Assembly (NCBI RefSeq): GCF_040361435.1
Contig: NZ_APNL01000021.1
Span: forward strand, 1 to 64,000
Direction: 5' to 3'
Length of the DNA: 64,000 nt
DNA from: Salinisphaera sp002433465
GTDB lineage: Bacteria > Pseudomonadota > Gammaproteobacteria > Nevskiales > Salinisphaeraceae
Shown here: positions 18,148 to 29,055 of the stretch, in pieces
Numbering within the stretch: position 1 is the first letter of the stretch
Layout: every line of letters starts with the position of its first letter
Notes under the pieces: generated by a model
What the model was told of the DNA's origin: nothing
Databases searched by the model: none
Seen by the model: only the letters and a program-made list of their open reading frames with translations
Program-made: the position numbers and the translations under genes

Positions 18148-19065
18148 ATGCTTAGACAACGCACCTTGAAGAACCCCATCCGGGCGACCGGCGTCGGCTT
18201 GCATACCGGCCAGAAGGTTTATATGACCCTGCGCCCGGCACAGGCGGATATGGGCATTGTGTTTCGTCGTACGGACTGCACTCCGGTCAAGGAGTTCCGT
18301 GGCGATGCGTTCAAGGTGGGTGATACGACGCTGGCGACCACGCTTGTCGACGACGGCGTGCGCGTTCAGACCGTGGAGCATCTGCTGTCGGCGATGGCGG
18401 GTCTGGGCATCGATAACGCGATCGTCGAGCTGTCTTCCGACGAGCTGCCGATCATGGATGGCAGCGCTGGGCCTTTCGTGTTCCTGATCCAGTCGGCCGG
18501 CATTCAGGAGCTGGATGCGCCAAAGAAGTTCATCCGTATCAAGCGTTCGGTTCAGGTCACCGACGGCGACAAATGGGCGCGCTTTGACCCGTTCGACGGC
18601 TTCAAGGTGAGCTTCTGTATCGACTTCGACCATCCGGCGTTCGATTCCGACACTCAGTCGGCGACCGTCGATTTCTCCACGACCTCGTTCGTTCGTGAAG
18701 TCAGCCGTGCGCGGACCTTTGGCTTCATGCGCGATATCGAATTCCTGCGCTCGAACAACCTCGCGCGCGGCGGCAGCATGGATAATGCCGTTGTTCTCGA
18801 CGACTATCGCGTACTCAACGCCGACGGTCTTCGCTACGACAACGAATTCGTGCGCCACAAGATCCTCGACGCGATCGGCGACCTTTATTTGCTGGGCCAT
18901 GGCCTGATCGGCAGCTATTCCGGCTACAAGTCGGGGCACGCGCTCAACAACAAGCTGCTGCGCGCGCTGCTGTCGGAAGAAAAAGCCTGGGAAGAGGTCA
19001 CCTACGAGGATATCGAGGATTCCCCGATTTCCTATATCAACGCCCGCCCCGTCGCGGCTGCGTAG
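18148..19065 (+). CDS. lpxC: UDP-3-O-acyl-N-acetylglucosamine deacetylase LpxC
   Basis: Zinc enzyme of the first committed step of lipid A synthesis. The ATG at 18148 has AAGGA at 18133-18137 and gives 305 residues, exactly the E. coli length; an upstream in-frame ATG at 18118 would add ten atypical residues. Visible motifs: MLRQRTLKNPIRATGVGLHTG at the start, VEHLLSAMAGLGIDNAIVE with the first zinc histidine, and HKILDAIGDLYLLG with the second histidine and the aspartate. It ends nine bases before the convergent dciA. Confidence 0.96.
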   Translation: MLRQRTLKNPIRATGVGLHTGQKVYMTLRPAQADMGIVFRRTDCTPVKEFRGDAFKVGDTTLATTLVDDGVRVQTVEHLLSAMAGLGIDNAIVELSSDELPIMDGSAGPFVFLIQSAGIQELDAPKKFIRIKRSVQVTDGDKWARFDPFDGFKVSFCIDFDHPAFDSDTQSATVDFSTTSFVREVSRARTFGFMRDIEFLRSNNLARGGSMDNAVVLDDYRVLNADGLRYDNEFVRHKILDAIGDLYLLGHGLIGSYSGYKSGHALNNKLLRALLSEEKAWEEVTYEDIEDSPISYINARPVAAA

Positions 19066-19074
19066 ACAAGCGGG

Positions 19075-19524
19075 CTAGCCGTCGTCGCGGCGCCCGGCTT
19101 CGGCCAGGCGCGCGAGCGCGTCGGCGAGCTGTTTGTCGGCGATATAGGACGCGCTGCGGCGCAGATGCGCCCGTGCGGTATCGCTGATCGTGCGCACCGC
19201 CTCGGGTGGCGGCGCGGGCGTCAGGTCCGGGCGTACCTTGATTTCGACACCTTCGATATGCAGGCGCATGCGCTGTGCGAGTGCCTGTACGATCGCCGGC
19301 TGCATATAGCGTAGCCGGGTCGCCCACCCGGCGTGGGTGACGTGCAGGCGCAGACGATAGCCTTCATAGGCCGCGACGCGTACGTGCGGGCCTGCGGCTT
19401 CCGGCAGAATTTCCAGCAGCGACTGGCGCATGCGCTCGAGAAAACGCGCCCGTCCGATCAGATCGGCAATATCCGGGGTCGCTGTATGCAGCAGGGACTG
19501 GATTGATTGCGGTGTCGTCCCCAT
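19075..19524 (-). CDS. dciA: DUF721 family protein, DciA-type replicative helicase loader
   Basis: A 149-residue protein with the DUF721 core (about residues 20-95, including RLRLHVTHAGWATRLRYMQP) followed by a short basic helical tail. DciA loads or assists the replicative helicase DnaB in bacteria lacking DnaC. The gene sits between lpxC and secA, as in Pseudomonas. I prefer ATG at 19524, which has a GGAAAGA-like site upstream, over a TTG at 19545. Family sequence is divergent, so the call rests on the core pattern plus synteny. Confidence 0.8.
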   Translation of the reverse strand: MGTTPQSIQSLLHTATPDIADLIGRARFLERMRQSLLEILPEAAGPHVRVAAYEGYRLRLHVTHAGWATRLRYMQPAIVQALAQRMRLHIEGVEIKVRPDLTPAPPPEAVRTISDTARAHLRRSASYIADKQLADALARLAEAGRRDDG

Positions 19525-19678
19525 GCTCTTTCCAGGCCGACGCAAACGGATTGTCCAAAGCGTAGCAGCCGTATTCGGCTGTCGTCACTGAAAGGCAGAC
19601 AAGGCCTGCGGTATCATGCCCGTTTTGCACCGCGCGCGATGTTCGCGGCGCTTCGATCGGGCCAGACGACGAGGGTTC

Positions 19679-22480
<2,802 letters not shown>

Positions 22481-22486
22481 AGCGAT

Positions 22487-23701
22487 ATGGCCGTTAATCT
22501 GAGTGCGCCGGCGCGCCTGCTGCCGGTCGCCGGCGCTGCGTGGGCCGTGGGTGAAGCCGCGATCAAGAAACCCGGCCGCAACGACATGGCCGTGCTCAAG
22601 CTGGCGGATACCGCCACCGTGGCCGGCGTGTTCACACAAAACGCCTTCGCCGCCGCGCCGGTACGCGTGGCACAGCGCCATCTGGCCGCAGGGCCGGTGC
22701 GCGCGCTGGTGATCAACAGCGGCAACGCCAATGCCGGCACTGGCCGACGCGGCGAAGCCGACGCCCTGGCGTGTTGCAAGAGCGTGGCCGATAGCCTGGC
22801 GCTGGGATCGGAGCAGGTGCTGCCGTTCTCGACCGGCGTGATCGGCCAGCATCTGCCGGTCGAGCGTATGCAGGCCTGTATCGCCGGTCTTGACGCCGGT
22901 CTGGACCCGGATCACTGGCTGGACGCGGCCCAGGCGATCATGACCACCGATACGGTCGCCAAGGGCGCGTCGCGCAGCGTGGATATCGGCGACGGCGCTA
23001 CCGTGACCTTGACCGGTATCGCCAAGGGGTCGGGCATGATCCGGCCGGATATGGCCACCATGCTTGCCTTTATCGCCACCGATGCCGCGATCGACGCGGA
23101 GGCGCTCGACACCGCCTTGCGTACGGCGATGACGCATTCCTTCAATGCCATGTCGGTCGACGGCGATACCTCGACCAACGATGCCTGTATCGCCTGTGCC
23201 ACCGGCGCGGGGGCAGAGCTTGCACCGAGCGCGCCCGGCTGGGGCGCCTTTATCGATGCGCTGACCGACCTGGCCCGCGAACTGGCGCAGGCCATCGTGC
23301 GCGACGGCGAGGGCGCGACACGCTTCATCACGCTCGATATCAGCGGTGCCCGCGACGAGGCCGAGGCGAGGGCGGTGGCCTTTACGGTCGCCCATTCGCC
23401 GCTGGTCAAGACCGCCTGTTTTGCCGGCGACCCGAACTGGGGGCGCATCCTGGCCGCGGTCGGACGTGCGCCGGTGGCGGATTTCGCGATCGATCATGTC
23501 GCCATCGCGCTCGACGCGGTCGCGATCGTGGCCGACGGCGAGCCGCGAGACGACTATATGGAAAGCGATGCCGCCGCGGTCATGGCCCAAAGCGAGTACA
23601 CCATTGCCATCGATCTCGGGCGCGGCGATGCGTCGGCCCGTATCTGGACCTCCGATTTGTCCTACGAATACGTGCGTATCAACGCCGAATACCGCAGCTG
23701 A
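22487..23701 (+). CDS. argJ: Bifunctional ornithine acetyltransferase / N-acetylglutamate synthase ArgJ
   Basis: Recycles the acetyl group in arginine synthesis: transfers acetyl from N-acetylornithine to glutamate. 404 residues. The autoprocessing site is visible as KGSGMIRPDMATMLAF near residue 180-195; cleavage before the Thr of MATML yields the alpha and beta chains. Other family blocks: VINSGNANAGTG near 78, FSTGVIGQHLP, and the C-terminal GDPNWGRILAA. It starts six bases after secA, suggesting co-transcription. Confidence 0.96.
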   Translation: MAVNLSAPARLLPVAGAAWAVGEAAIKKPGRNDMAVLKLADTATVAGVFTQNAFAAAPVRVAQRHLAAGPVRALVINSGNANAGTGRRGEADALACCKSVADSLALGSEQVLPFSTGVIGQHLPVERMQACIAGLDAGLDPDHWLDAAQAIMTTDTVAKGASRSVDIGDGATVTLTGIAKGSGMIRPDMATMLAFIATDAAIDAEALDTALRTAMTHSFNAMSVDGDTSTNDACIACATGAGAELAPSAPGWGAFIDALTDLARELAQAIVRDGEGATRFITLDISGARDEAEARAVAFTVAHSPLVKTACFAGDPNWGRILAAVGRAPVADFAIDHVAIALDAVAIVADGEPRDDYMESDAAAVMAQSEYTIAIDLGRGDASARIWTSDLSYEYVRINAEYRS

Positions 23702-23707
23702 ACCGTC

Positions 23708-24679
23708 ATGCCATCAGATAAGCAGGTGCCGCTGGATATTGCGGTGGGTATTCTGGTTGATCAGGCCGGCCGCCTGTTGATTGCCCGGCGCCGGCCCGGC
23801 ACGCCGGGCGAAGGACTTTGGGAGTTCCCCGGCGGCAAGCGCGAAAACGAAGAGCCGATGCGCGACTGCCTGGCTCGGGAACTGGCCGAGGAAGTCGGCG
23901 TAACCGACTGTCGGCTCGATACGCCGCTGATCCGGTTCATGCATACGAAGGGCGAACGCCCGGTGCGTCTGCATGTCTGGCGTATCGATCAGTGGCAGGG
24001 CGAGCCACGCGGCCTCGAAGGCCAGCAATTGGCCTGGGTCGAGCGACGTGCGCTGGCGGATTATCAACTGCTGCCGGCCACCGACGTAATTCTGTGCGCG
24101 TTCGACCTGCCGGACCGATATCCGATCACCCCGGCGCTGAGCGCGGCCGACCCGAATGCTTGGTGGGCGCGGCTCGAGACGCTGCTCGCGCAGCCGCAGA
24201 CACGTCTGCTCCGCCTGCGCGACCAGGGGCTGGAGGATAGCTCCTATCAGGCGCTGGCAGCGAAGGTTGTTGACGCGGGCCACCGCCACGGCGTCGCCGT
24301 ACTGGTCGATCGGTCGCTGGCCGTATGCGAGGCGGCGGGCGCAGACGGGCTGCACTGGTCGGTGGCGCGATTGCTCGAATCAGGGCGGCCCGCGCTGGCG
24401 CCGGGCCAGCTATTGGCTGTATCTGCGCATACCGGCGCGGATCTCGTCGCGGCGGTCGAGCGTGGCGCCGATTTCGCGGTGCTATCGCCGGTCGCAGCGA
24501 CGCCGACCCATCCGGGCGCACCGGCGCTCGGCTGGAAGGGCTGGTGCGCTGCCCGGGCCGACCATGCCTTGCCGGTTTATGCCTTGGGCGGCCTGGGAGA
24601 GGACGACCTGAGCGCGGCCCAGCAACGCAACGCCCAGGGCGTCGCAGCCATCCGGGCGTTCTGGAAGGCCACCGATTAG
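23708..24679 (+). CDS. Nudix hydrolase fused to a thiamine-phosphate-synthase-like domain
   Basis: 323 residues in two parts. Residues 1-135 are a MutT-like Nudix domain; the Nudix box reads GGKRENEEPMRDCLARELAEEVG (near 40-62, with Gly, Arg-Glu and Glu-Glu intact). Residues 160-323 resemble the TIM-barrel of thiamine-phosphate synthase, with LRLRDQGL, VLVDRSLAVCEAAGADGLHW and VYALGGLGEDDL. MutT removes oxidised dGTP from the pool, and the first domain probably keeps this role. The second domain is known from Pseudomonas-type MutT fusions and its function is unclear. It follows argJ by six bases. Confidence 0.88.
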   Translation: MPSDKQVPLDIAVGILVDQAGRLLIARRRPGTPGEGLWEFPGGKRENEEPMRDCLARELAEEVGVTDCRLDTPLIRFMHTKGERPVRLHVWRIDQWQGEPRGLEGQQLAWVERRALADYQLLPATDVILCAFDLPDRYPITPALSAADPNAWWARLETLLAQPQTRLLRLRDQGLEDSSYQALAAKVVDAGHRHGVAVLVDRSLAVCEAAGADGLHWSVARLLESGRPALAPGQLLAVSAHTGADLVAAVERGADFAVLSPVAATPTHPGAPALGWKGWCAARADHALPVYALGGLGEDDLSAAQQRNAQGVAAIRAFWKATD

Positions 24680-25046
24680 CGCCTGCTAACACCCAACGCC
24701 AATCGTCGTGCTGCCTTGTCAGAAATTGGCCCGGCAAGGCACGAGCCGAGATGCTTGGCGACCCAAAGGAACGACGCGCAACGCCGCACGGGGGATTTCC
24801 GGGCGCAACCCGTCGGCAAGCGGGCCGGGCGTAATGATTCGAGGCGCACAGTCCAGCAGGCAATGCCGCGCGCTCATGTCGCAAAGCGTCACCACGCTCA
24901 CCCGCGCATTCTGTTGCCCAAAAACGGGCCGCGGCGCGGCGATTTCGTTCGCGTTAACAGGGCCTGGATCCGCTGTCGGCTGGCGCATGGGGGCGCCGCT
25001 TGCGGCCACCGGAGTTTGAGATCCCTGCGAGCCGTGCCTTGCGAGG
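24680..25046. other. Gene-free stretch between the Nudix gene and yacG
   Basis: The two flanking genes converge here. A hairpin TGCCTTG (24712-24718) / CAAGGCA (24735-24741) lies just after the Nudix stop and may terminate it, although no T-run follows. GCAAGGCAC at 24734-24742 recurs inverted as GTGCCTTGC at 25034-25042 near the yacG end. Several short frames are open but none resembles a protein or has a ribosome binding site. Confidence 0.4.
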
Positions 25047-25250
25047 TTAGTGCGGCAGGCCCGAGTCGTCCGCGTCGTCGGGCAGCACGCCGCCGGCCGA
25101 GCCGGTAGGGTCCGGAATCCGGTTGCTTTCATCGAGCCAGTCGCCCAGGTCGATCAGCTTGCAGCGGCGCGAGCAGAACGGCCGATAGTCATTATCACGG
25201 CCGATGCGGGCCGGTTTGCCACATTGCGGGCATTCGATCGTCTTGGTCAT
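25047..25250 (-). CDS. yacG: DNA gyrase inhibitor YacG
   Basis: A 67-residue zinc protein. CPQCGKPA at the N-terminus and PFCSRRCKLIDLGDWLDE supply the four zinc cysteines (CxxC and CxxxC) and the family core; an acidic tail follows (DDADDSG). In E. coli YacG binds GyrB and inhibits gyrase. Start chosen at ATG 25250, which overlaps the last base of zapD. The same open frame runs far upstream but that part is inside zapD. Last gene of the minus-strand operon. Confidence 0.92.
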   Translation of the reverse strand: MTKTIECPQCGKPARIGRDNDYRPFCSRRCKLIDLGDWLDESNRIPDPTGSAGGVLPDDADDSGLPH

Positions 25251-26026
25251 TAGAAACGGCAGCAGGCCATACGGAATTCGACATTGGACGGGTACTGGCG
25301 CACGCGCAGCTTCTTGTCCTGCACTTCGACAAAGCGAATCGTGGCGCGGTGGCGCCCGGCGCTGATCTCCGGAAATACGCGGGCGTCGTCGATCAGCACG
25401 CGGATGAGCTGGGTGCTGGGGTCCATGTTGTGTACGAGTACGCCTTTCTTGGCCGTTTGCAACGCCGGGCTGGTACTTTCGCGTAACAGCCGCAGCAGCA
25501 TGCCAATAGCCTGCTCGAACGGCTGGATATGCCCGGCCCAGGCTTTCAGGTCGCGGGCCTGGTCGGCGTTCTTCTGCGACAGCCAGTGCTGGAACGCGGG
25601 GAGGTCGAAGCCGCAATCGCCGCCGGCGATCGGGCTGCGGTTATTGAGGCTGTTGAGCAGTTCGTTGTCGCGCAGTTGGTAGGAGGCGAACTGCGGCGGC
25701 ATGGTCTGCATGGCACGCCCGAGGCTATCGAGTTCGCCCAGCACCTGCTTGAGCGCGCGCTCGTCGACGTCGTCGCGGTCGCCCAGCTTTTCGAACGCGG
25801 CATAGCGGCTGCCGAGTTCCTTGCTGACCTCGGCGCGCGTGTCGTAGCGCGACATCACGTTGAGGATATCGATCAGGGCGTCCAGTGTCGCGCGACGGCC
25901 CCACGGGCTTTCGTCGGCTTCGTGATGGCGCAGGCGCGCAATCAGGTGTTCGAGACGCAGGAAGGTTCTTATGCGTTCGTTGAGCGGTTGCTCGTAACAG
26001 AACGCGCCGTTATCGGCCACAGACAA
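25250..26026 (-). CDS. zapD: Z-ring-associated protein ZapD
   Basis: 258 residues; crosslinks FtsZ filaments at midcell through their C-terminal tail. Family features: FCYEQPLNERIRTFLRLEHL at the start, the central helical domain with SPWGRRATLDALIDILNVMSR, and the C-terminal beta domain ending NVEFRMACCRF. It lies between coaE and yacG as in other gammaproteobacteria, 74 bases after coaE and overlapping yacG by one base. Confidence 0.93.
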   Translation of the reverse strand: MSVADNGAFCYEQPLNERIRTFLRLEHLIARLRHHEADESPWGRRATLDALIDILNVMSRYDTRAEVSKELGSRYAAFEKLGDRDDVDERALKQVLGELDSLGRAMQTMPPQFASYQLRDNELLNSLNNRSPIAGGDCGFDLPAFQHWLSQKNADQARDLKAWAGHIQPFEQAIGMLLRLLRESTSPALQTAKKGVLVHNMDPSTQLIRVLIDDARVFPEISAGRHRATIRFVEVQDKKLRVRQYPSNVEFRMACCRF

Positions 26027-26100
26027 CCCTCGATGGATGAATCAGGCGGTCAGTCTATGCGTCTGCACCGGCCAATCAAAGTATTCGCGCCTTGCTGTGT

Positions 26101-26742
26101 TCAGCCAGGCAGGTGCAGGGGCGGCAGGTCGGCTACTTCGCCGTGTGCCAGACGCAGGTAGCCGGCATGCAGCGCGGCCGCGAGATCGGCGATATCCTTG
26201 CGCGGGCCGGTATTGATGAGCACGTCGTCGGCAAGGGCCAGGCGCTCGGCGCGACTGTCCTGGGCGGCGATCATGCGCCGTGCCAGATCTTCGTTGATGT
26301 CGTCGCGCGACATGAGCCGGTCCATCTGCACGACTTCCGGTGCATCGACCACCAGGACCCGGTCGACCAGGTCGCGCATGCTCGACTTGGCCAGCAGCGG
26401 CACCACCAGCAGACAGTAGTCGGACTGGGCGGCGTCGCGGCGACGCGCGAGTTCTTCACGAATGCGGGGGTGGGTGATGCGCTCGAGCTCGGCGCGCTGC
26501 GCATCGTCGGCAAACACGATTTCGCGCAGGGCGCGGCGCCGGAGTCGGCCCTCGTCGTCGACGATATCGGCGCCGAAACGCTCGACGATCTCTTCCAGGG
26601 CCGGCTGGCCGGGTTCGACCACGTCGCGTGCGACGACGTCGGCATCGATGATGGTCACGCCCAGGCGCTCGAACGCGCTGGAAACCAAGGACTTACCGCT
26701 GGCGATGCCGCCGGTAAGGCCGACGACGAGACTACTCGGCAT
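26101..26742 (-). CDS. coaE: Dephospho-CoA kinase CoaE
   Basis: Last step of coenzyme A synthesis: phosphorylates the 3' hydroxyl of dephospho-CoA. 213 residues. P-loop GLTGGIASGKS near residue 8, IIDADVVARDVVEPGQPAL near 31, ITHPRIREEL near 89, and PLLAKSSMRDLVDRVLVVD, where most homologues have PLLFE. The gene is in the usual place after pilD, separated by 84 bases. Confidence 0.94.
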   Translation of the reverse strand: MPSSLVVGLTGGIASGKSLVSSAFERLGVTIIDADVVARDVVEPGQPALEEIVERFGADIVDDEGRLRRRALREIVFADDAQRAELERITHPRIREELARRRDAAQSDYCLLVVPLLAKSSMRDLVDRVLVVDAPEVVQMDRLMSRDDINEDLARRMIAAQDSRAERLALADDVLINTGPRKDIADLAAALHAGYLRLAHGEVADLPPLHLPG

Positions 26743-26826
26743 TTGCTAGTTCCTTTGCAGCCGGAATACAGCACGCCGGTGCATCGTCCTGGCGACGATG
26801 ACCCAACCCTGAGCGGCTGTTGGCCG

Positions 26827-27708
26827 CTAGTTCAAACCGGCAAGGGATGAATACGCGGCGCCGATTGTATCGCCTGCAACGAGTGTCAGCCAGCCGGCCA
26901 GCGCCAGCCAGGGACCGAACGGCATGGGTTTACCGCGTTCGAGCAGCCCGGTTGCCATCAGCGTGCCGCCAACAATCGCGCCGGCAAGCGAAGACATCAG
27001 CAGTACCATCGGCAATGCCTGCCAGCCCAGCCAGGCGCCCAGGGCGGCGAGCAGCTTGAAGTCGCCGTAGCCCATGCCCTCCTTGCCGGTGGCCAGACGA
27101 AAGGCATGAAAAACCAGCCAGAGCACGAGATAGCCCCCCGCCGCACCGAGAATGGCGGTGGCCGGATCCACCAGCGCAAAACCTGCGTCGTGGCCCAGGC
27201 TGAGCAGCAGACCGAGCCAGAGCAGCGGCAGCACCAGCGTGTCGGGCAGCAGCTGGGTTTGCCAGTCGATCATTGCGGCCGCGATCAGCGTCCAGGTGAA
27301 CACGAGCGCGAAACCGGTGAACGGCGTCATGCCGAATACCGCCAGAACCACCACCGCCATCGCGGCGCTGACGAGTTCCACCGCGGGATACTGCAACGAG
27401 ATGGGGTGGCTACAGTTGGCGCATCGGCCGCGCAGCAGCACGAAGCTGAGTACGGGGATGTTGTGCCAGGGTTTGATTGGCGTGCCGCAATGCCCGCATG
27501 CGGAGCGCGGATGCGATAGCGAGACACGGCGGCTGAAAAATGTCGCGACCGGCTGGTTCAGTATTTCAGCTGCGCTGGCGCGCCATTCGGCCTGCATCAT
27601 GCGCGGCAGCCGCAGAATGACGACGTTGAGAAAGCTGCCGACGATCAACCCGAACAGCGCCACGGCGATGTAGCAAAAGACCGGCTGTTCGGCGAATAGG
27701 GTCTGCAT
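26827..27708 (-). CDS. pilD: Type IV prepilin leader peptidase / N-methyltransferase PilD
   Basis: Polytopic inner-membrane aspartyl protease that cleaves prepilin and pseudopilin leaders and methylates the new N-terminus. 293 residues. Two CxxC pairs of the cytoplasmic domain are present (CGHCGTPI and CANCSHPI, near 72 and 97), along with both catalytic aspartates, in MIDWQTQLLPD near 147 and GMGYGDFKLLAALGAWLG near 210. About eight hydrophobic segments. 46 bases downstream of pilC. Confidence 0.95.
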   Translation of the reverse strand: MQTLFAEQPVFCYIAVALFGLIVGSFLNVVILRLPRMMQAEWRASAAEILNQPVATFFSRRVSLSHPRSACGHCGTPIKPWHNIPVLSFVLLRGRCANCSHPISLQYPAVELVSAAMAVVVLAVFGMTPFTGFALVFTWTLIAAAMIDWQTQLLPDTLVLPLLWLGLLLSLGHDAGFALVDPATAILGAAGGYLVLWLVFHAFRLATGKEGMGYGDFKLLAALGAWLGWQALPMVLLMSSLAGAIVGGTLMATGLLERGKPMPFGPWLALAGWLTLVAGDTIGAAYSSLAGLN

Positions 27709-27754
27709 CGAGGTCAGTGCCGGTTCCTGCGAGGGTTCGTTGGCCGGGTGATCG

Positions 27755-28981
27755 TCAGACCACCGAGCCGAGCTTGAATATCGGCAGGTACATGGCGATC
27801 ACGAGCCCACCCACCAGAACGCCGATGATCGCCATGATCATGGGTTCGAGCAGCGAGGACAAGGAATCCACCTGGTTGTCGACTTCGGCCTCGTAGAAAT
27901 CCGCCACGCGCGAGCACATCGCATCGAGCGAGCCGGATTCTTCGCCAATCGCGACCATCTGCAACGCCATGCTCGGGAACAGCCCCGTATTGTTCATGGC
28001 CAGCTGCAGCTGTACGCCCGACGAGACCTGATCGCGCATCTGCAGAATGGCCTCTTCGAACACGATATTGCCCGACGCTCGGGCGACCGAGTCCATCGCT
28101 TCCACCAGCGGTACGCCGGCGGCAAACATCGTCGACAGGGTGCGGGCAAAACGTGCCACCGCGGCCTTGTAAAGAATATCGCCGATAATGGGCAGCTTGA
28201 GAGCCAGCCGGTCGTTCATGCGCCTGAACGATCGCGATCGTAATCGCGCCTGGAAAAAGGCATAGAACGCGGCCGCGATAATGGCGAGGATCAGCCACCA
28301 CCAGGCCTGGACCGTTTCCGACAGACTGATGACCAGCAGGGTGAAGGCCGGAAGATCGGCACCGAAGCCCTGGAACAGCGACTGGAACTGCGGCACCACG
28401 AAGTAGAGCAGGATGCCCATGACGATGACCGCCACCACGATGACCGCGCTGGGGTAGAAAAGCGCCTTGCGCACCTTGGCCTTGATGGCTTCGGTTTTTT
28501 CCTTGTAGGTGGCGATCTTGTCGAGCAGCGACTCGAGCGCGCCGGATTTTTCACCGGCATCGACCAGGTTCACGAACAGATCGTCGAAGTATTTCGGATG
28601 ACGGGAGAGCGCCTGGGCGAGCGGAATACCGTCTTCGATATCCGCGCGAATGGTATCCACCAGTTCGCCCAGCGACGGGTTGTCGGCGCCTTTGGCGATA
28701 ATTTCCAGCGACTGCACCAGCGGTACGCCAGCAGCGAGCATGGTCGCGAGCTGGCGCGCGAAAATGGCGATATCGCCGGCCTTGATCTTTTTCTTGCGCT
28801 TGCCGCCCAGCCCGAAAATGGTGGTCTGTTTGCGTACGCGGATCGGGTTGATGCCCTGTTTTCGCAGCGCGACCTTGACCATGGCCTCGTTGGGGCCATC
28901 GGTCTGGCCCTTGATACGTGCGCCGCTTCGATCGGTGCCGATCCAGAAGAAAGTCTGGTTTTCGCTCATCGTGCTTGCCAT
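27755..28981 (-). CDS. pilC: Type IV pilus inner-membrane platform protein PilC
   Basis: 408 residues of the GspF/PilC family. It has two homologous cytoplasmic halves (FARQLATMLAAGVPLVQSLEII near 72 and FARTLSTMFAAGVPLVEAMDSV near 275) and three membrane segments (about 172-192, 222-242 and 375-397). PilC anchors the assembly ATPase PilB. Unusually, pilB is not directly upstream: pilR is, 74 bases away. A second ATG 12 bases in is an equal start candidate. Confidence 0.94.
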   Translation of the reverse strand: MASTMSENQTFFWIGTDRSGARIKGQTDGPNEAMVKVALRKQGINPIRVRKQTTIFGLGGKRKKKIKAGDIAIFARQLATMLAAGVPLVQSLEIIAKGADNPSLGELVDTIRADIEDGIPLAQALSRHPKYFDDLFVNLVDAGEKSGALESLLDKIATYKEKTEAIKAKVRKALFYPSAVIVVAVIVMGILLYFVVPQFQSLFQGFGADLPAFTLLVISLSETVQAWWWLILAIIAAAFYAFFQARLRSRSFRRMNDRLALKLPIIGDILYKAAVARFARTLSTMFAAGVPLVEAMDSVARASGNIVFEEAILQMRDQVSSGVQLQLAMNNTGLFPSMALQMVAIGEESGSLDAMCSRVADFYEAEVDNQVDSLSSLLEPMIMAIIGVLVGGLVIAMYLPIFKLGSVV

Positions 28982-29055
28982 GTTGCCCCGTACCGCTAGC
29001 CGTGGGTGTTCGGCGTCCCCTGTGCCGCATAACGCTTTATCGGCGGCCGCTGCTA

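Noticed and set aside
24708..25019. A 103-codon plus-strand frame in the gap before yacG
   Set aside because: No ribosome binding site, no family pattern, and overlapping frames are open by base composition alone.
28982..29055. Possible sigma-54 promoter between pilR and pilC (CGGCAC-AGGGG-ACGCC on the minus strand)
   Set aside because: The -12 half matches poorly (ACGCC instead of TTGCA), so I do not annotate it.
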